Positions 1 through 7,863 of a stretch of DNA of 32,396 nucleotides are shown in pieces (the stretch's first letter is position 1; each line of letters starts with the position of its first letter). The stretch comes from Inhella sp. (GTDB taxonomy: Bacteria; Pseudomonadota; Gammaproteobacteria; Burkholderiales; Burkholderiaceae_C): the NCBI RefSeq assembly GCF_027532025.1, contig NZ_JAPZSY010000068.1, forward strand, positions 1 to 32,396. Reading direction: 5' to 3'. The notes below the pieces were generated by a model. That model was not told the origin of the DNA. It did not search any database and worked only from the letters and a program-made list of their open reading frames with translations. The translations under genes and the position numbers were made by a program.

Positions 1-136
1 CCGGGGGGGTGTTCGGCGCTGAGACTGGGGGGCCCGATGACCCGATCGCCCGCCCGGCTCCATCGGCCATGTATCTGTAAACTTGGATGGCAAAACGGGA
101 GAGGGGCGGGGCTGGCGCCGCGCCCTTCTCGGGTTT

Positions 137-288
137 TGCTCATGCCCGTCCGCTTGCAGGCGGCCGGTCCTTCGTGCGGCGTCGGACAGGACATTGGTCC
201 TGTCCTCGGTCCTGCTCATGCCCGTCCGCTCGTAGGCGGCCGGTCCTTCGTGCGGCGTCGGACAGGACATTGGTCCTGTCCTCGGTCC
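137..288. repeat. Two-copy 76-bp tandem repeat containing perfect hairpins
   Basis: Two directly adjacent copies, 137-212 and 213-288, differ at only two positions that I can see (TTGCA against TCGTA, near bases 155 and 231). Each copy carries a perfect 9-bp inverted repeat, GGACAGGAC-ATTG-GTCCTGTCC, at 184-205 and 260-281. Each also has a shorter CCGC/GGCGG pairing around the variable loop. The base CTCGG just left of copy 1 resembles the end of a unit, so a degenerate third copy may precede it. The array begins 4 bp past the amylase stop. It could be a REP-like palindromic element or a duplicated transcript 3' end. Confidence 0.85.
260..281 (-). terminator. Stem-loop downstream of amylase gene
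   Basis: A perfect 9-bp stem with a 4-nt loop lies 12 bp after the amylase stop codon on the minus strand. An identical stem-loop follows at 184-205. No run of T follows either stem, so this is not a classical intrinsic terminator. It may act as a 3'-end stabiliser or belong only to the repeat. Confidence 0.35.
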
Positions 289-292
289 GCAC

Positions 293-2194
293 TCAGAACC
301 TGAAGCTGCCGTCGTTGCGGGATTGGGTACCGCCCGCCGCGCAGGTCGTGAACTCGCGGTTGAGCGAGGTCGTGGCCTGGTCGCCTTCCCAGCGCGTGCT
401 GGTGCCGTTGCGCTTGATGTACTTGTACTGAACCTGGGTGTTGGCGGGCAGGGCCACGGTCAGGGTCCAGGGCGAGTTGGCGGTGCTGCCTTGGATGTTG
501 AGCTTGGGTGCGCTGGCCGGGGCCCAATTGCCCAGGGCGCCTTGGTTGCCGGCGATGTGCACGTTCTCACCCCACACCGTGTTGGCGTTGGCGATGGTGA
601 AGGTCACCGCGCAAGTGCCAGTGGGCGGGGGCTGCACGCTGCTCAGGCGCTGCCCTTCGTGCAGGGCCACGCCCGGGAAGGCACCGCCGCCATCGGCCGG
701 GATGTTGAGCGTTGCGGTGCCGCTGCTGGAGACGGTCACGCTGTCGCCCGTGCACCCGGTGCCGGCGGCGTTGCGCTCGCCGGTCAGCACGTTGCAGTAG
801 GTGCCCGCGGGCAGGCCGGTGGCGAAGCTGCGGCTCCAGGCGCTGGTGCTGTTGTTCAGGGCCACAAAGCCTTTGGTGCCTCGGCTGAAGGCCACTTGGC
901 TGACGCTGCCGGTGGTCCAGTTGGTGACGGGATGCCCATTGGTGACCGAGCGGAACTTCACCATGTTGGACACCGGACGCCAGCGGTGCACGAAGTCCCA
1001 CACCACGTTGATTTGCGCGACGCCGTTGCTGTAAGGGCTGACGGTGGGGCGGTCGGCGTCCTTGACGCTGAAGCGGTAGCCCGACTGCACCTGCGCTTCG
1101 CCATAGCCCTGGGCCAACATGAAGACGTTGGCCAGGTCGTATCGCGCGGTGCCACGGGTGTCGTTGGTTTGCCCGCTGATGTAGTTGCTGGCGTTGAGCG
1201 AGTCGCCGCTGTTGCGCTCGGTGTCCCAGTTGTTCAGGAACACGGTGGCCTGCTGCGGGGGCAAGAAGCCCCAGGCCCCGCCCCAGTTGCCCCAAGAGCC
1301 CATGGCCGCGGGAATGCTGGCCAGGTTTTGGCCGTTGGCGTTGCGGAAGGCGTCGCGCATCAAGTACGTGTACTTGAACTCGTTGATGGTGCCGATGCCC
1401 GCGTAATCGGCGCGGTTGGTGGCGCCGTCCGGGATGATTTCCTGGGTGATCCAGATCTCTTCGCCGGACAAGGTCTTGGGCTGACGGGCCTTCACGGCGT
1501 TGATGATTTGCGCCAAGGCGCCGGGTGGCATGTGCTTGGCGGCGTCGATGCGGAAGCCGTCGAAGCCCATTTGCAGCAGCTTCACCAGGTAGTTGACGAT
1601 TTGGCCTTGCACGTAGGCGTTTTGCGTCGCCAAGTCAGGCAAGCCCCCCAGGCGGCAGTTGCGCACGCGGTCCACCGTGGCGGGGCTGTTGTAGTCGCCG
1701 TCGGCGATGACGCAGTTCGGGTTGAAATCGTTGGCGCTGAAGGCGGGGTAGCTCAGCGTGGTGCCGTTGTAGGCGCTGCCGTCGGTGGCGGTGCCGGTGC
1801 CGTCGGCCAGCTGGTTGACCACGATGTCGGCATACACCCGCACGCCCGCGTTCTTGCAGGCCGTGACCATGCTGCGCAGCTGGGCCTCGGTGCCCATGCG
1901 GCTGGTCAGGTTCAAGTAGTTGACCGGCTGGTACACGCCCCACCAGCCCCCAGCCACCTTGGAGGCGTGTGGCGGCGAAATCTGCACACCACCGTAGCCC
2001 TTGGGGCCGAGCCATTGCTGGCACTCGGTGGCGATGTCGTTCCAGCTCCATTGGAAGAGCTGGACGGAGGTGTCGCGCGGGTTGAGTGCCGAGGCGGGCA
2101 ACGAGGCGCTGGCCAAGCCCAGGGCGGCCAAGGCCGCCCAGAGGGGGCGCAAGGGGCGATGGGAAGAGGCGGGGGGGCGGGAAACGTGAGACAT
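293..2194 (-). CDS. Secreted GH13 alpha-amylase with C-terminal CBM20 starch-binding domain
   Basis: Predicted extracellular endo-acting starch hydrolase of 633 residues. The ATG at 2194 is chosen because AGGAG sits about 6 bp upstream; an in-frame ATG at 2260 has no such site. A Sec signal peptide (about residues 1-36) ends in PASA before LNPRD. The catalytic barrel contains VQLFQWSWND, the nucleophile motif GFRIDAAKH (Asp217), the general acid in ITQEII (Glu252) and the stabiliser in NNWDTERN (Asp324). The two histidines normally conserved in GH13 are replaced: region I reads DIVVNQ (Gln128 for His) and region IV reads NWD (Trp323 for His). Residues about 526-618 form a CBM20 domain (WGENVHIAGNQGALGNW, QYKYIKR, WEGDQ). 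The gene is monocistronic as far as visible. The family is secure; activity and product profile are inferred. Confidence 0.93.
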   Translation of the reverse strand: MSHVSRPPASSHRPLRPLWAALAALGLASASLPASALNPRDTSVQLFQWSWNDIATECQQWLGPKGYGGVQISPPHASKVAGGWWGVYQPVNYLNLTSRMGTEAQLRSMVTACKNAGVRVYADIVVNQLADGTGTATDGSAYNGTTLSYPAFSANDFNPNCVIADGDYNSPATVDRVRNCRLGGLPDLATQNAYVQGQIVNYLVKLLQMGFDGFRIDAAKHMPPGALAQIINAVKARQPKTLSGEEIWITQEIIPDGATNRADYAGIGTINEFKYTYLMRDAFRNANGQNLASIPAAMGSWGNWGGAWGFLPPQQATVFLNNWDTERNSGDSLNASNYISGQTNDTRGTARYDLANVFMLAQGYGEAQVQSGYRFSVKDADRPTVSPYSNGVAQINVVWDFVHRWRPVSNMVKFRSVTNGHPVTNWTTGSVSQVAFSRGTKGFVALNNSTSAWSRSFATGLPAGTYCNVLTGERNAAGTGCTGDSVTVSSSGTATLNIPADGGGAFPGVALHEGQRLSSVQPPPTGTCAVTFTIANANTVWGENVHIAGNQGALGNWAPASAPKLNIQGSTANSPWTLTVALPANTQVQYKYIKRNGTSTRWEGDQATTSLNREFTTCAAGGTQSRNDGSFRF

Positions 2195-2289
2195 ACCAAC
2201 TCCTGGAACCGGAACGATTGAGGGGGTACTGCTGCGAACGCTGGCCGGGCCCGACCTCATCGGATCGGATCTCTCGGGTTCAGCGGGCG

Positions 2290-2371
2290 CGTAGTTTTGC
2301 TACGGGTTCAGGTTGGAGCGATAGGGGGAACCCGCGCTTTTACCCCTTCTGTGACATGTAGTTGCACAACA
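2290..2371 (-). promoter_or_regulatory. Operator-like palindromes upstream of amylase gene
   Basis: Two palindromic sites lie 95-180 bp ahead of the amylase start. The first, CGTAG-TTTTG-CTACG at 2290-2304, has perfect 5-bp arms. The second, at 2357-2371, has core GTTG-CA-CAAC and begins TGTAG, echoing the first. A further CGTAG occurs at 2375-2379. The size and symmetry suit a LacI-family regulator of maltose/starch genes, which is inference. I could not identify a convincing -35/-10 pair between them. Confidence 0.4.
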
Positions 2372-2425
2372 AAACGTAGACCGAATCTCATGTTGTAGCG
2401 CAGCATGGCCAAGCCAGAAACGCCA

Positions 2426-2445
2426 ACGGCCCCCGCAGGGGCCGT
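2426..2445 (-). terminator. Intrinsic-type terminator of the binding-protein operon
   Basis: A perfect 8-bp stem, ACGGCCCC with GGGGCCGT around loop CGCA, lies about 18 bp past the stop codon of the last solute-binding-protein gene. On the minus strand it is followed by TTGGCGTTTCT, which is only moderately T-rich. Confidence 0.6.
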
Positions 2446-2463
2446 CGATGCGGCAGTGCAGCA

Positions 2464-4257
2464 TCAGCCCCGGGCCAGGCGCTCGAGGTCGATGTCGAGG
2501 TTCTGAAACAAATCAACCCAAAACAGCTGCCGCCGGTAGCCGATGACCCAAGGGTGGGCCATGTCGTTGACGATGCGGTGCACGTGCACCTTCATCGGCA
2601 TGAAGGCCACTTGGATGCGTTTGGCCTCGTGGAAGAGGGCGTCGCGCTCGGGGCCGTCGGGCAGCAGCATGGCGCGCTCGTACAGGCGGTCGAAGGGCTC
2701 GTGCTTGAAGCGCGAGTAGTTTTGCTGGCCCGCTTGCGGCCCGTACAAGCGCTGCAGCATGCCGATGCCATCGGGATAGCTGGCCGTGCTGCCGAGGTAC
2801 CACAGCTGCAGCTTGCCCGCTCGCGCCAGCTTGAGCTGCTCGGGCCATTTACCCGTGATGAACTTGGGCCTGATGCCCAGTGCTCGCAGGTTGCGGTTCC
2901 AGAGTTCGTCGAACTGCCGGCTCAGCGCGTCGGGTTGGGTGGCGATTTCGACCGTCAGCGGGCTGCCGTCCGGGTGGCGGCGGAAGCCCTCGGCATCGCG
3001 GCGGTCGTAGCCGTACAGGTCCAGCAGGGCCTGGGCCTTGGCTGGGTTGTACTCGCCGTTTTCGCTCTTGAACGCCGGGTCGTAGCCCGTGGTGTGGGGC
3101 AGCACCAGGCTTTGCGCCACCACGGCCTGCCCGCGGCGCACGCGGCGGATTTCGGTTTGCACGTCCATCCCCAGGCTGATCGCTCGGCGCAGGGCCACGC
3201 GGTGCGGCTCCATGCCGCCCAGCTGGGGGTCGTCCATGTTGAAGAAAGTGAAGGCGCAGTCGGCGGCGGGCAGGCGGAAGAGTTGGATGCCTTGCTTGGC
3301 CAGGTTGGGCGCCACTTGGCCGCCGGGCAGGGCGACGTTGACGAACTCGGGCGGGATGCGCTCGATGAAGTCGTGCTCTTTGTTCAGGAAGCTGAGCCAG
3401 CGCGGTTGGCTTTCTTCGATGGGACTGATTTCCACCCGGTCGATCAAGGGCAGTCGCTTGCCCTTCATGTGCGCGGCGATCTTCAGCGCTTCGGGGTCGG
3501 TGGCGGCGGTCTCGTAAAAAACCTCGCGGTAGCTGGGGTTGCGCTCCAGCGCGATGAAGCTGCTGCGCCGCCATTGCGCCAGGCGGTAGGGGCCGGTGCC
3601 CACCGGATGGCCGGGGATGTCGTCGCCATATTCATCGACCACCTCGCGCGCCACGGCGCCGAAGAGGTCGCTCTGTGCCAGCACCTCGACCAGGCGCGGG
3701 CGCGGGGCTTGGAGGCGGAACTGCAGCGTGTGCTTGTCGATCGCCCGCAGGCCTTCGAGCGGGCGGTCGTAGTCGAAGCGGCCCGAGCTGGCTTGGGCGC
3801 GCCGTTCCGACAAGCCGACGATGCCCATCTCGTCCACCGTGGGCCACATGGGGCTCACCGTCTTGGGGTCGGCAAAGCGCAGCAGGCTGTAGACGAAATC
3901 TTGCGCCACCAACTCGCGGCGCTGACCGCCGAAGGCCGGGTCGTCTTGGAAAAAGACGCCAGGCCGGATGCGGATGGTGTGCACGGTGAAGTCGGCGTTC
4001 ACCTCGGGCATCGCGGTGGCGATGCGCGGCACCAGCCGCGCCGGGCGGGCGAGCGGGTCGTAGCCGTACAAGCCCTCAAAGATGTGGCTGGTGACGATGC
4101 GCGAGTAGATGTCTGAGATGCGAGCTGGGTCGAAGCCCGTCTCGGCGATCTGGAACGCCATGCGGAACACCTTGCGGCCCGTGTTGGCATGGGCGCGGGC
4201 CGAGGCCAGCAGGGGCAGGCCGGTGGCGGCCAGCGCTTCGCGACGATTCAAGGTCAT
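2464..4257 (-). CDS. Peptide-type ABC transporter solute-binding protein (SBP_bac_5), Tat-like signal
   Basis: Predicted periplasmic family 5 binding protein of 597 residues, last of three tandem paralogues. The start ATG at 4257 overlaps the stop of the preceding gene by 4 bp (ATGA), implying translational coupling. The N-terminus, MTLNRREALAATGLPLLASA, carries a twin arginine followed by a hydrophobic stretch and AHA. This is Tat-like, whereas its two paralogues have plain Sec signals. Shared family marks are AETGFDPARISDIYSR, HPVGTGPYRLAQWRR, SQPRWLSFLN and NLAKQGIQ. The long periplasmic domain resembles the large (about 600 residue) YejA/oligopeptide binding class. It probably delivers a peptide or similar ligand to the permease encoded divergently at 8166-11820. 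The ligand cannot be told from sequence. Confidence 0.9.
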   Translation of the reverse strand: MTLNRREALAATGLPLLASARAHANTGRKVFRMAFQIAETGFDPARISDIYSRIVTSHIFEGLYGYDPLARPARLVPRIATAMPEVNADFTVHTIRIRPGVFFQDDPAFGGQRRELVAQDFVYSLLRFADPKTVSPMWPTVDEMGIVGLSERRAQASSGRFDYDRPLEGLRAIDKHTLQFRLQAPRPRLVEVLAQSDLFGAVAREVVDEYGDDIPGHPVGTGPYRLAQWRRSSFIALERNPSYREVFYETAATDPEALKIAAHMKGKRLPLIDRVEISPIEESQPRWLSFLNKEHDFIERIPPEFVNVALPGGQVAPNLAKQGIQLFRLPAADCAFTFFNMDDPQLGGMEPHRVALRRAISLGMDVQTEIRRVRRGQAVVAQSLVLPHTTGYDPAFKSENGEYNPAKAQALLDLYGYDRRDAEGFRRHPDGSPLTVEIATQPDALSRQFDELWNRNLRALGIRPKFITGKWPEQLKLARAGKLQLWYLGSTASYPDGIGMLQRLYGPQAGQQNYSRFKHEPFDRLYERAMLLPDGPERDALFHEAKRIQVAFMPMKVHVHRIVNDMAHPWVIGYRRQLFWVDLFQNLDIDLERLARG

Positions 4258-6047
4258 TTCGGCACCCGTGTGGGATCGATGTCCACGTATTCCCACCAGT
4301 GCTGCCAGAACACGGGGCGGCGGTAGCCGCTCAGCTGGGCGCGCTCGATGTCCAGGTGGAAGCGGTGGCCTTTGAACTTGTAGGGCATGTAGGCGTTGCC
4401 CAGGTCGCGCAAGCGCGTCATGGCGGCCTGGCGCTCGGGGCCGTCGGGCAGGGTGGCGATCTGATCGAACAGCACGTCGGCTTCGGGCAGGCGGAAGCGC
4501 GCGATGTTGTTGCCGCCCGCGTGCACGCTGGCCAGGCGCGAGGCCGCCGAGCTGATGTCGGGCTGCGCCGACGAGTAGGCCACCATCCACATCTGCAGCT
4601 TGCCGCCACGCGCGATCTTGAGCTGCTCGGGCCACTTCTTGGTCACGAAGGGGATGCACAGGCCGATGCGCGTCATGTCCTTGTTGAACAGCTCGTCGAT
4701 CTGGCGCTGGATGCCCTCGGGCGTGGTGGACATGGTCACGCGCAGCGGCTGGCCGTCGGGCGCCTCGCGGCAGCCGTCGCCGTCGCGGTCCACGTAGCCG
4801 TAAACGTCCAGCAGGGCCTTGGCGCGGGCCGGGTCGAAGTCGCTCATCGCGCTCTTGAACGCCGGGTCGTAGCCCGTCGTGCCCGGCGGGTAGGTACCCT
4901 GGGCCGGGATGGCCTGGCCGCCGCGCGCCACGCGGATCTCGCGCTGCACGTCCATCGCCAGCCCGATGGCCCGACGCAGCGCCACCTTCTCGGGCGCGAG
5001 CCCGCCCACCACCGGATCCTCCATGTTGAAGAACATCAGGAAGACGTCGGACCCCAGGGTGCGGTGCAGGCGCATGCCCTGCTTGGCCAGGTTGGGCGCC
5101 AGGCGGCTGTTGGGCGCGGCGACCGAGAAGAAGGGCTCGGGCACACGCTCCAAGAAATCTTGCTCGCCGCGCAGGAAGCTCAGCCAGCGCGGCTGGTCTT
5201 CGGCCAGGATGCTGATCTCGACGCGGTCGATCATCGGAATCCGACGGCCTTGGAAGCGCGCGAGCAGGGCCTGGCCCTCGGCGTCGTCGGCGGCCGGCTG
5301 GGCGTCGTAGTGGCGCTCGCGGTACGCCGGATTGCGCTCCAGCGCGATGAAGGAGCCCCGGCGCCACTGCGCCAGCTTGAACGGCCCGGTGCCCACCGGG
5401 TGCTCCATGAGGTCCTGCCCCTGCTTCTGCACGTGTTCCACGACCTCGCGCGCCACCGCCCCGAACAAGTCGGACAGCGCGATCTCCTGCGGGAAGCGCG
5501 GGTTGGGCTTGTCCAACTGGAAGCGCAGGGTGTAGCGGTCCAGCGCACGCAAGCCCGGCACCACGCGGTCGTAGGGGAAGTCGGTCTTCTTGGCGCTGGC
5601 CTCGTCGCGGATCGCCTTCAAGCCCGTGAGGTTCCAGGCCTCCACCGTCGACCAGGCCGGGGCCGCGTTCTTCGGGTCGGCGAAGCGCTGGATGCTGTAG
5701 ACGTAGTCGGCGGCGGTGAGCTCGCGGGGCTTGCCGCCGAAGGCCTCGTGGTCCTGGAAGTAGATGCCCGGCTTGACCTTGACCGTCCACACCGTGAAGT
5801 CGGCGTTGGGCTCGGGCAGGGCCTCGGCCGTCAAGGGCTTGAGCCGGGCGGGACGCGCCAGGTGGTCGTACGTGATCAAGGCCTCGAACAGGTGCGCCGT
5901 GACCATACGCGAGTACAGGTCGCTGAGTTTGACCGGGTCGAAGCCGGTCTCGGCCACGCGGAAGGCGTAGCGCAGCACCTTGGGCTCTTCCGCCCTGGCG
6001 GGCAGCGCGAGCGCCAGAACCAGCAGGGGGGCGAGCCAGGCCTTCAT
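4254..6047 (-). CDS. Peptide-type ABC transporter solute-binding protein (SBP_bac_5), middle paralogue
   Basis: Predicted periplasmic family 5 binding protein of 597 residues. The ATG at 6047 gives a clean Sec signal (MKAWLAPLLVLALALPARA, then EEPKV); an upstream in-frame ATG at 6104 would add 19 charged residues lying inside the previous gene. It starts 13 bp after the stop of the first paralogue and its own stop overlaps the next start. No strong ribosome site precedes it, so reinitiation is likely. Diagnostic stretches match both neighbours: AETGFDPVKLSDLYSRM, HPVGTGPFKLAQWRRG, DQPRWLSFLRGEQDF, NLAKQGMRLHR and ARAKALLDVYGYVDRDGDG. Role as for the neighbouring paralogues: ligand capture for the divergent importer. 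Confidence 0.9.
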   Translation of the reverse strand: MKAWLAPLLVLALALPARAEEPKVLRYAFRVAETGFDPVKLSDLYSRMVTAHLFEALITYDHLARPARLKPLTAEALPEPNADFTVWTVKVKPGIYFQDHEAFGGKPRELTAADYVYSIQRFADPKNAAPAWSTVEAWNLTGLKAIRDEASAKKTDFPYDRVVPGLRALDRYTLRFQLDKPNPRFPQEIALSDLFGAVAREVVEHVQKQGQDLMEHPVGTGPFKLAQWRRGSFIALERNPAYRERHYDAQPAADDAEGQALLARFQGRRIPMIDRVEISILAEDQPRWLSFLRGEQDFLERVPEPFFSVAAPNSRLAPNLAKQGMRLHRTLGSDVFLMFFNMEDPVVGGLAPEKVALRRAIGLAMDVQREIRVARGGQAIPAQGTYPPGTTGYDPAFKSAMSDFDPARAKALLDVYGYVDRDGDGCREAPDGQPLRVTMSTTPEGIQRQIDELFNKDMTRIGLCIPFVTKKWPEQLKIARGGKLQMWMVAYSSAQPDISSAASRLASVHAGGNNIARFRLPEADVLFDQIATLPDGPERQAAMTRLRDLGNAYMPYKFKGHRFHLDIERAQLSGYRRPVFWQHWWEYVDIDPTRVPK

Positions 6048-6060
6048 CGCGGGGCGCCCA

Positions 6061-7863
6061 TCAGCGCGACGCCGCGCGACTTTGCTGGGCCACCGGGTCC
6101 ACATCCAGGTATTGCCAGAAATCGCGGCGAAAGATGTTGCGCTCCAGGCCCGTCACCCATGGCTGGGCCATGTCCGTGAAGATGCGGTGCACGTGCACCT
6201 TGTAGGGCATGTAGGCCACGGCCATCTTGTTGAGCTGCGTCATCACCGCCAGACGCTCGGGGCCGTCGGGCAGCGCGCGCTGCTGCTCGTACAGCGCGTT
6301 GTACTCGGGCAGGTTGAAGCGCGAATGGTTGCTTTGGCCCGCGTTGGGCCCGTAGCCCAAGGTCAGGAAGGCGTCGCCGTCGGGCACGCTGGCGCTCCAG
6401 CCCACGCCCCACATCATCAACTTGCCGGCGCGGCTGGCCTTGAGGTTTTCGGGCCACTTGGCCAACTTGAACTGGATGCGGATGCGCAGCGCGTCCATGT
6501 TCTTCTGCCACAGCTCGGCCAGCGCGCGGTTTTGGCTGTCGGGCTGGGTGGCGTACTCCAGCACCAGCGGGCGGCCGTCGGGGCGGTCGCGCCAGCCGTC
6601 GCCGTCCTTGTCGACGAAGCCGTGCAAGTCCAGCAAGGCCTTGGCCTTGGCGCGGTTGAACTCGCTCATGCTGCTCTTGAAGGTGCTCGAGTAGCCGTAG
6701 GTGTTGGGCGCGATCAGGCCCTGGGCCGGGATGGCCTGACCTTTGCGTGCGAGCCGAACCTCCTGGTCCACGTCGACGCCCAACGAGATGGCACGGCGCA
6801 GCGCCACCTGCGCGGGGCTCGTGCCGCCCACCATCTCGTTCTCCATGTTGAAGAAGGACACCGCCACGTCGGCGCGGGCGTAGCGGTTCATCTGGATGCC
6901 GCGCTTGGCCAGGTTGGGCGCGAGCTGGCCGTTGGGCATGGCGATGCTGGCGAAGTCGGCCGGCACCTCTTCCACCATGTCGGCCTCGCCGTTCATGAAG
7001 GACAGCCAGCGCGGCTGGTTCTCTTCGATGATGGACATCTCCACGCGGTCGATCATCGGCAGCTTGCGGCCGCGCAGTTTCTCGGCCAGGGCCTGCAGGT
7101 CGGGGCGGTCGGCCGGCGCGGTTTCGTTGAACACCTCGTCGCGGAAGTGCGGGTTCTTGACCAGCACGATCTTGCTGGAGCGGCGCCACTCGTCGTTCTT
7201 CAGCATCCAGGCGGCGGTGCCCACCGGGTGCTCCATGATCTTGTCGCCGTAGAACTCCACCACCTCGCGCGCCACCGCGCCCACAAAGGGGTCGGCCAGG
7301 TTGTGCATGAAGCGCGGGTCGCCCACCTTCATCTTGATCTGCCAGCGGTACTTGTCCAGCACGCGCAGGCCCTCGACCTCGCGGTCGTAGTCGAAGGGCT
7401 TGCCCTTCAGCGCCTCAGCGCGCAGCGCGTCCAGGCCCAGGATGCCGGCGTTTTGCAGGATGTAGAGGTTGCCGCTCTTGAACTTGGGGTCGTAGTGGCG
7501 CTTGATGCTGTAGACGTAGTCGGCCGCCACCAACTCGCGCTTCTGGCCATTGAACGCCGCATCCGGCGCGAAGAACAGGCCGGGACGCACCGTGAAGGTC
7601 AGGGTCTTGAAGTCGGCGCTGACCTCGGGCAGTTCGCAGCCCGAGGGCTCCAGCGTGTAGGGCCGGGCCAGGTACTGGTAGCGCAGCGGGGCGTCGAAGA
7701 TGCCGGCCGTGACGGTGCGCGAGTACAGGTCGGTCACCTGGGCCGGGTCGAAGCCGGTTTCGGCCACGCGGAATGCGTAGCGGAACACCTTGGGTTGGGC
7801 TGTGGCCACCGTGGACACCACCAAACAGCACGCGGCCAGCGCCGCCACCATGACCTTCTTCAT
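6061..7863 (-). CDS. Peptide-type ABC transporter solute-binding protein (SBP_bac_5), first paralogue
   Basis: Predicted periplasmic family 5 binding protein of 600 residues, first gene of the minus-strand operon. The ATG at 7863 is preferred because it begins a Sec signal (MKKVMVAALAACCLVVSTVA, cleaved near ATA-QPKV); an in-frame ATG at 8004 would add 47 proline/arginine-rich residues. A cysteine pair in the signal (ACC) is not a lipobox. Family marks are AETGFDPAQVTDLYSRT, HPVGTAAWMLKNDEWRRS (diverged from the HPVGTGP of the other two), NQPRWLSFMNGEADM and NLAKRGIQMNR. The divergence around the HPVGTG segment suggests a different ligand from the other paralogues, which is inference. Confidence 0.9.
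   Translation of the reverse strand: MKKVMVAALAACCLVVSTVATAQPKVFRYAFRVAETGFDPAQVTDLYSRTVTAGIFDAPLRYQYLARPYTLEPSGCELPEVSADFKTLTFTVRPGLFFAPDAAFNGQKRELVAADYVYSIKRHYDPKFKSGNLYILQNAGILGLDALRAEALKGKPFDYDREVEGLRVLDKYRWQIKMKVGDPRFMHNLADPFVGAVAREVVEFYGDKIMEHPVGTAAWMLKNDEWRRSSKIVLVKNPHFRDEVFNETAPADRPDLQALAEKLRGRKLPMIDRVEMSIIEENQPRWLSFMNGEADMVEEVPADFASIAMPNGQLAPNLAKRGIQMNRYARADVAVSFFNMENEMVGGTSPAQVALRRAISLGVDVDQEVRLARKGQAIPAQGLIAPNTYGYSSTFKSSMSEFNRAKAKALLDLHGFVDKDGDGWRDRPDGRPLVLEYATQPDSQNRALAELWQKNMDALRIRIQFKLAKWPENLKASRAGKLMMWGVGWSASVPDGDAFLTLGYGPNAGQSNHSRFNLPEYNALYEQQRALPDGPERLAVMTQLNKMAVAYMPYKVHVHRIFTDMAQPWVTGLERNIFRRDFWQYLDVDPVAQQSRAASR

Larger units (their letters stand above)
1..292. other. Non-coding left edge with tandem repeat
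   Basis: No convincing gene was found here. A plus-strand frame is open from base 3 to a TAA at 78-80 and could be the last 25 codons of a gene entering from the left, ending SAMYL. It is too short to support. From about 137 the stretch is filled by the 76-bp tandem repeat described separately, which runs up to the stop codon of the amylase gene. Confidence 0.5.

Noticed and set aside
323-2221. Open frame of 632 codons on the plus strand
   Set aside because: Antisense to the amylase gene. The translation is Gly/Val/His-rich and shows no domain.
4258-5790. N-terminal extension that would fuse to the last binding protein into a 1108-residue product
   Set aside because: This part is an out-of-frame shadow of the middle paralogue. 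The real start at 4257 has a signal peptide and an ATGA overlap.
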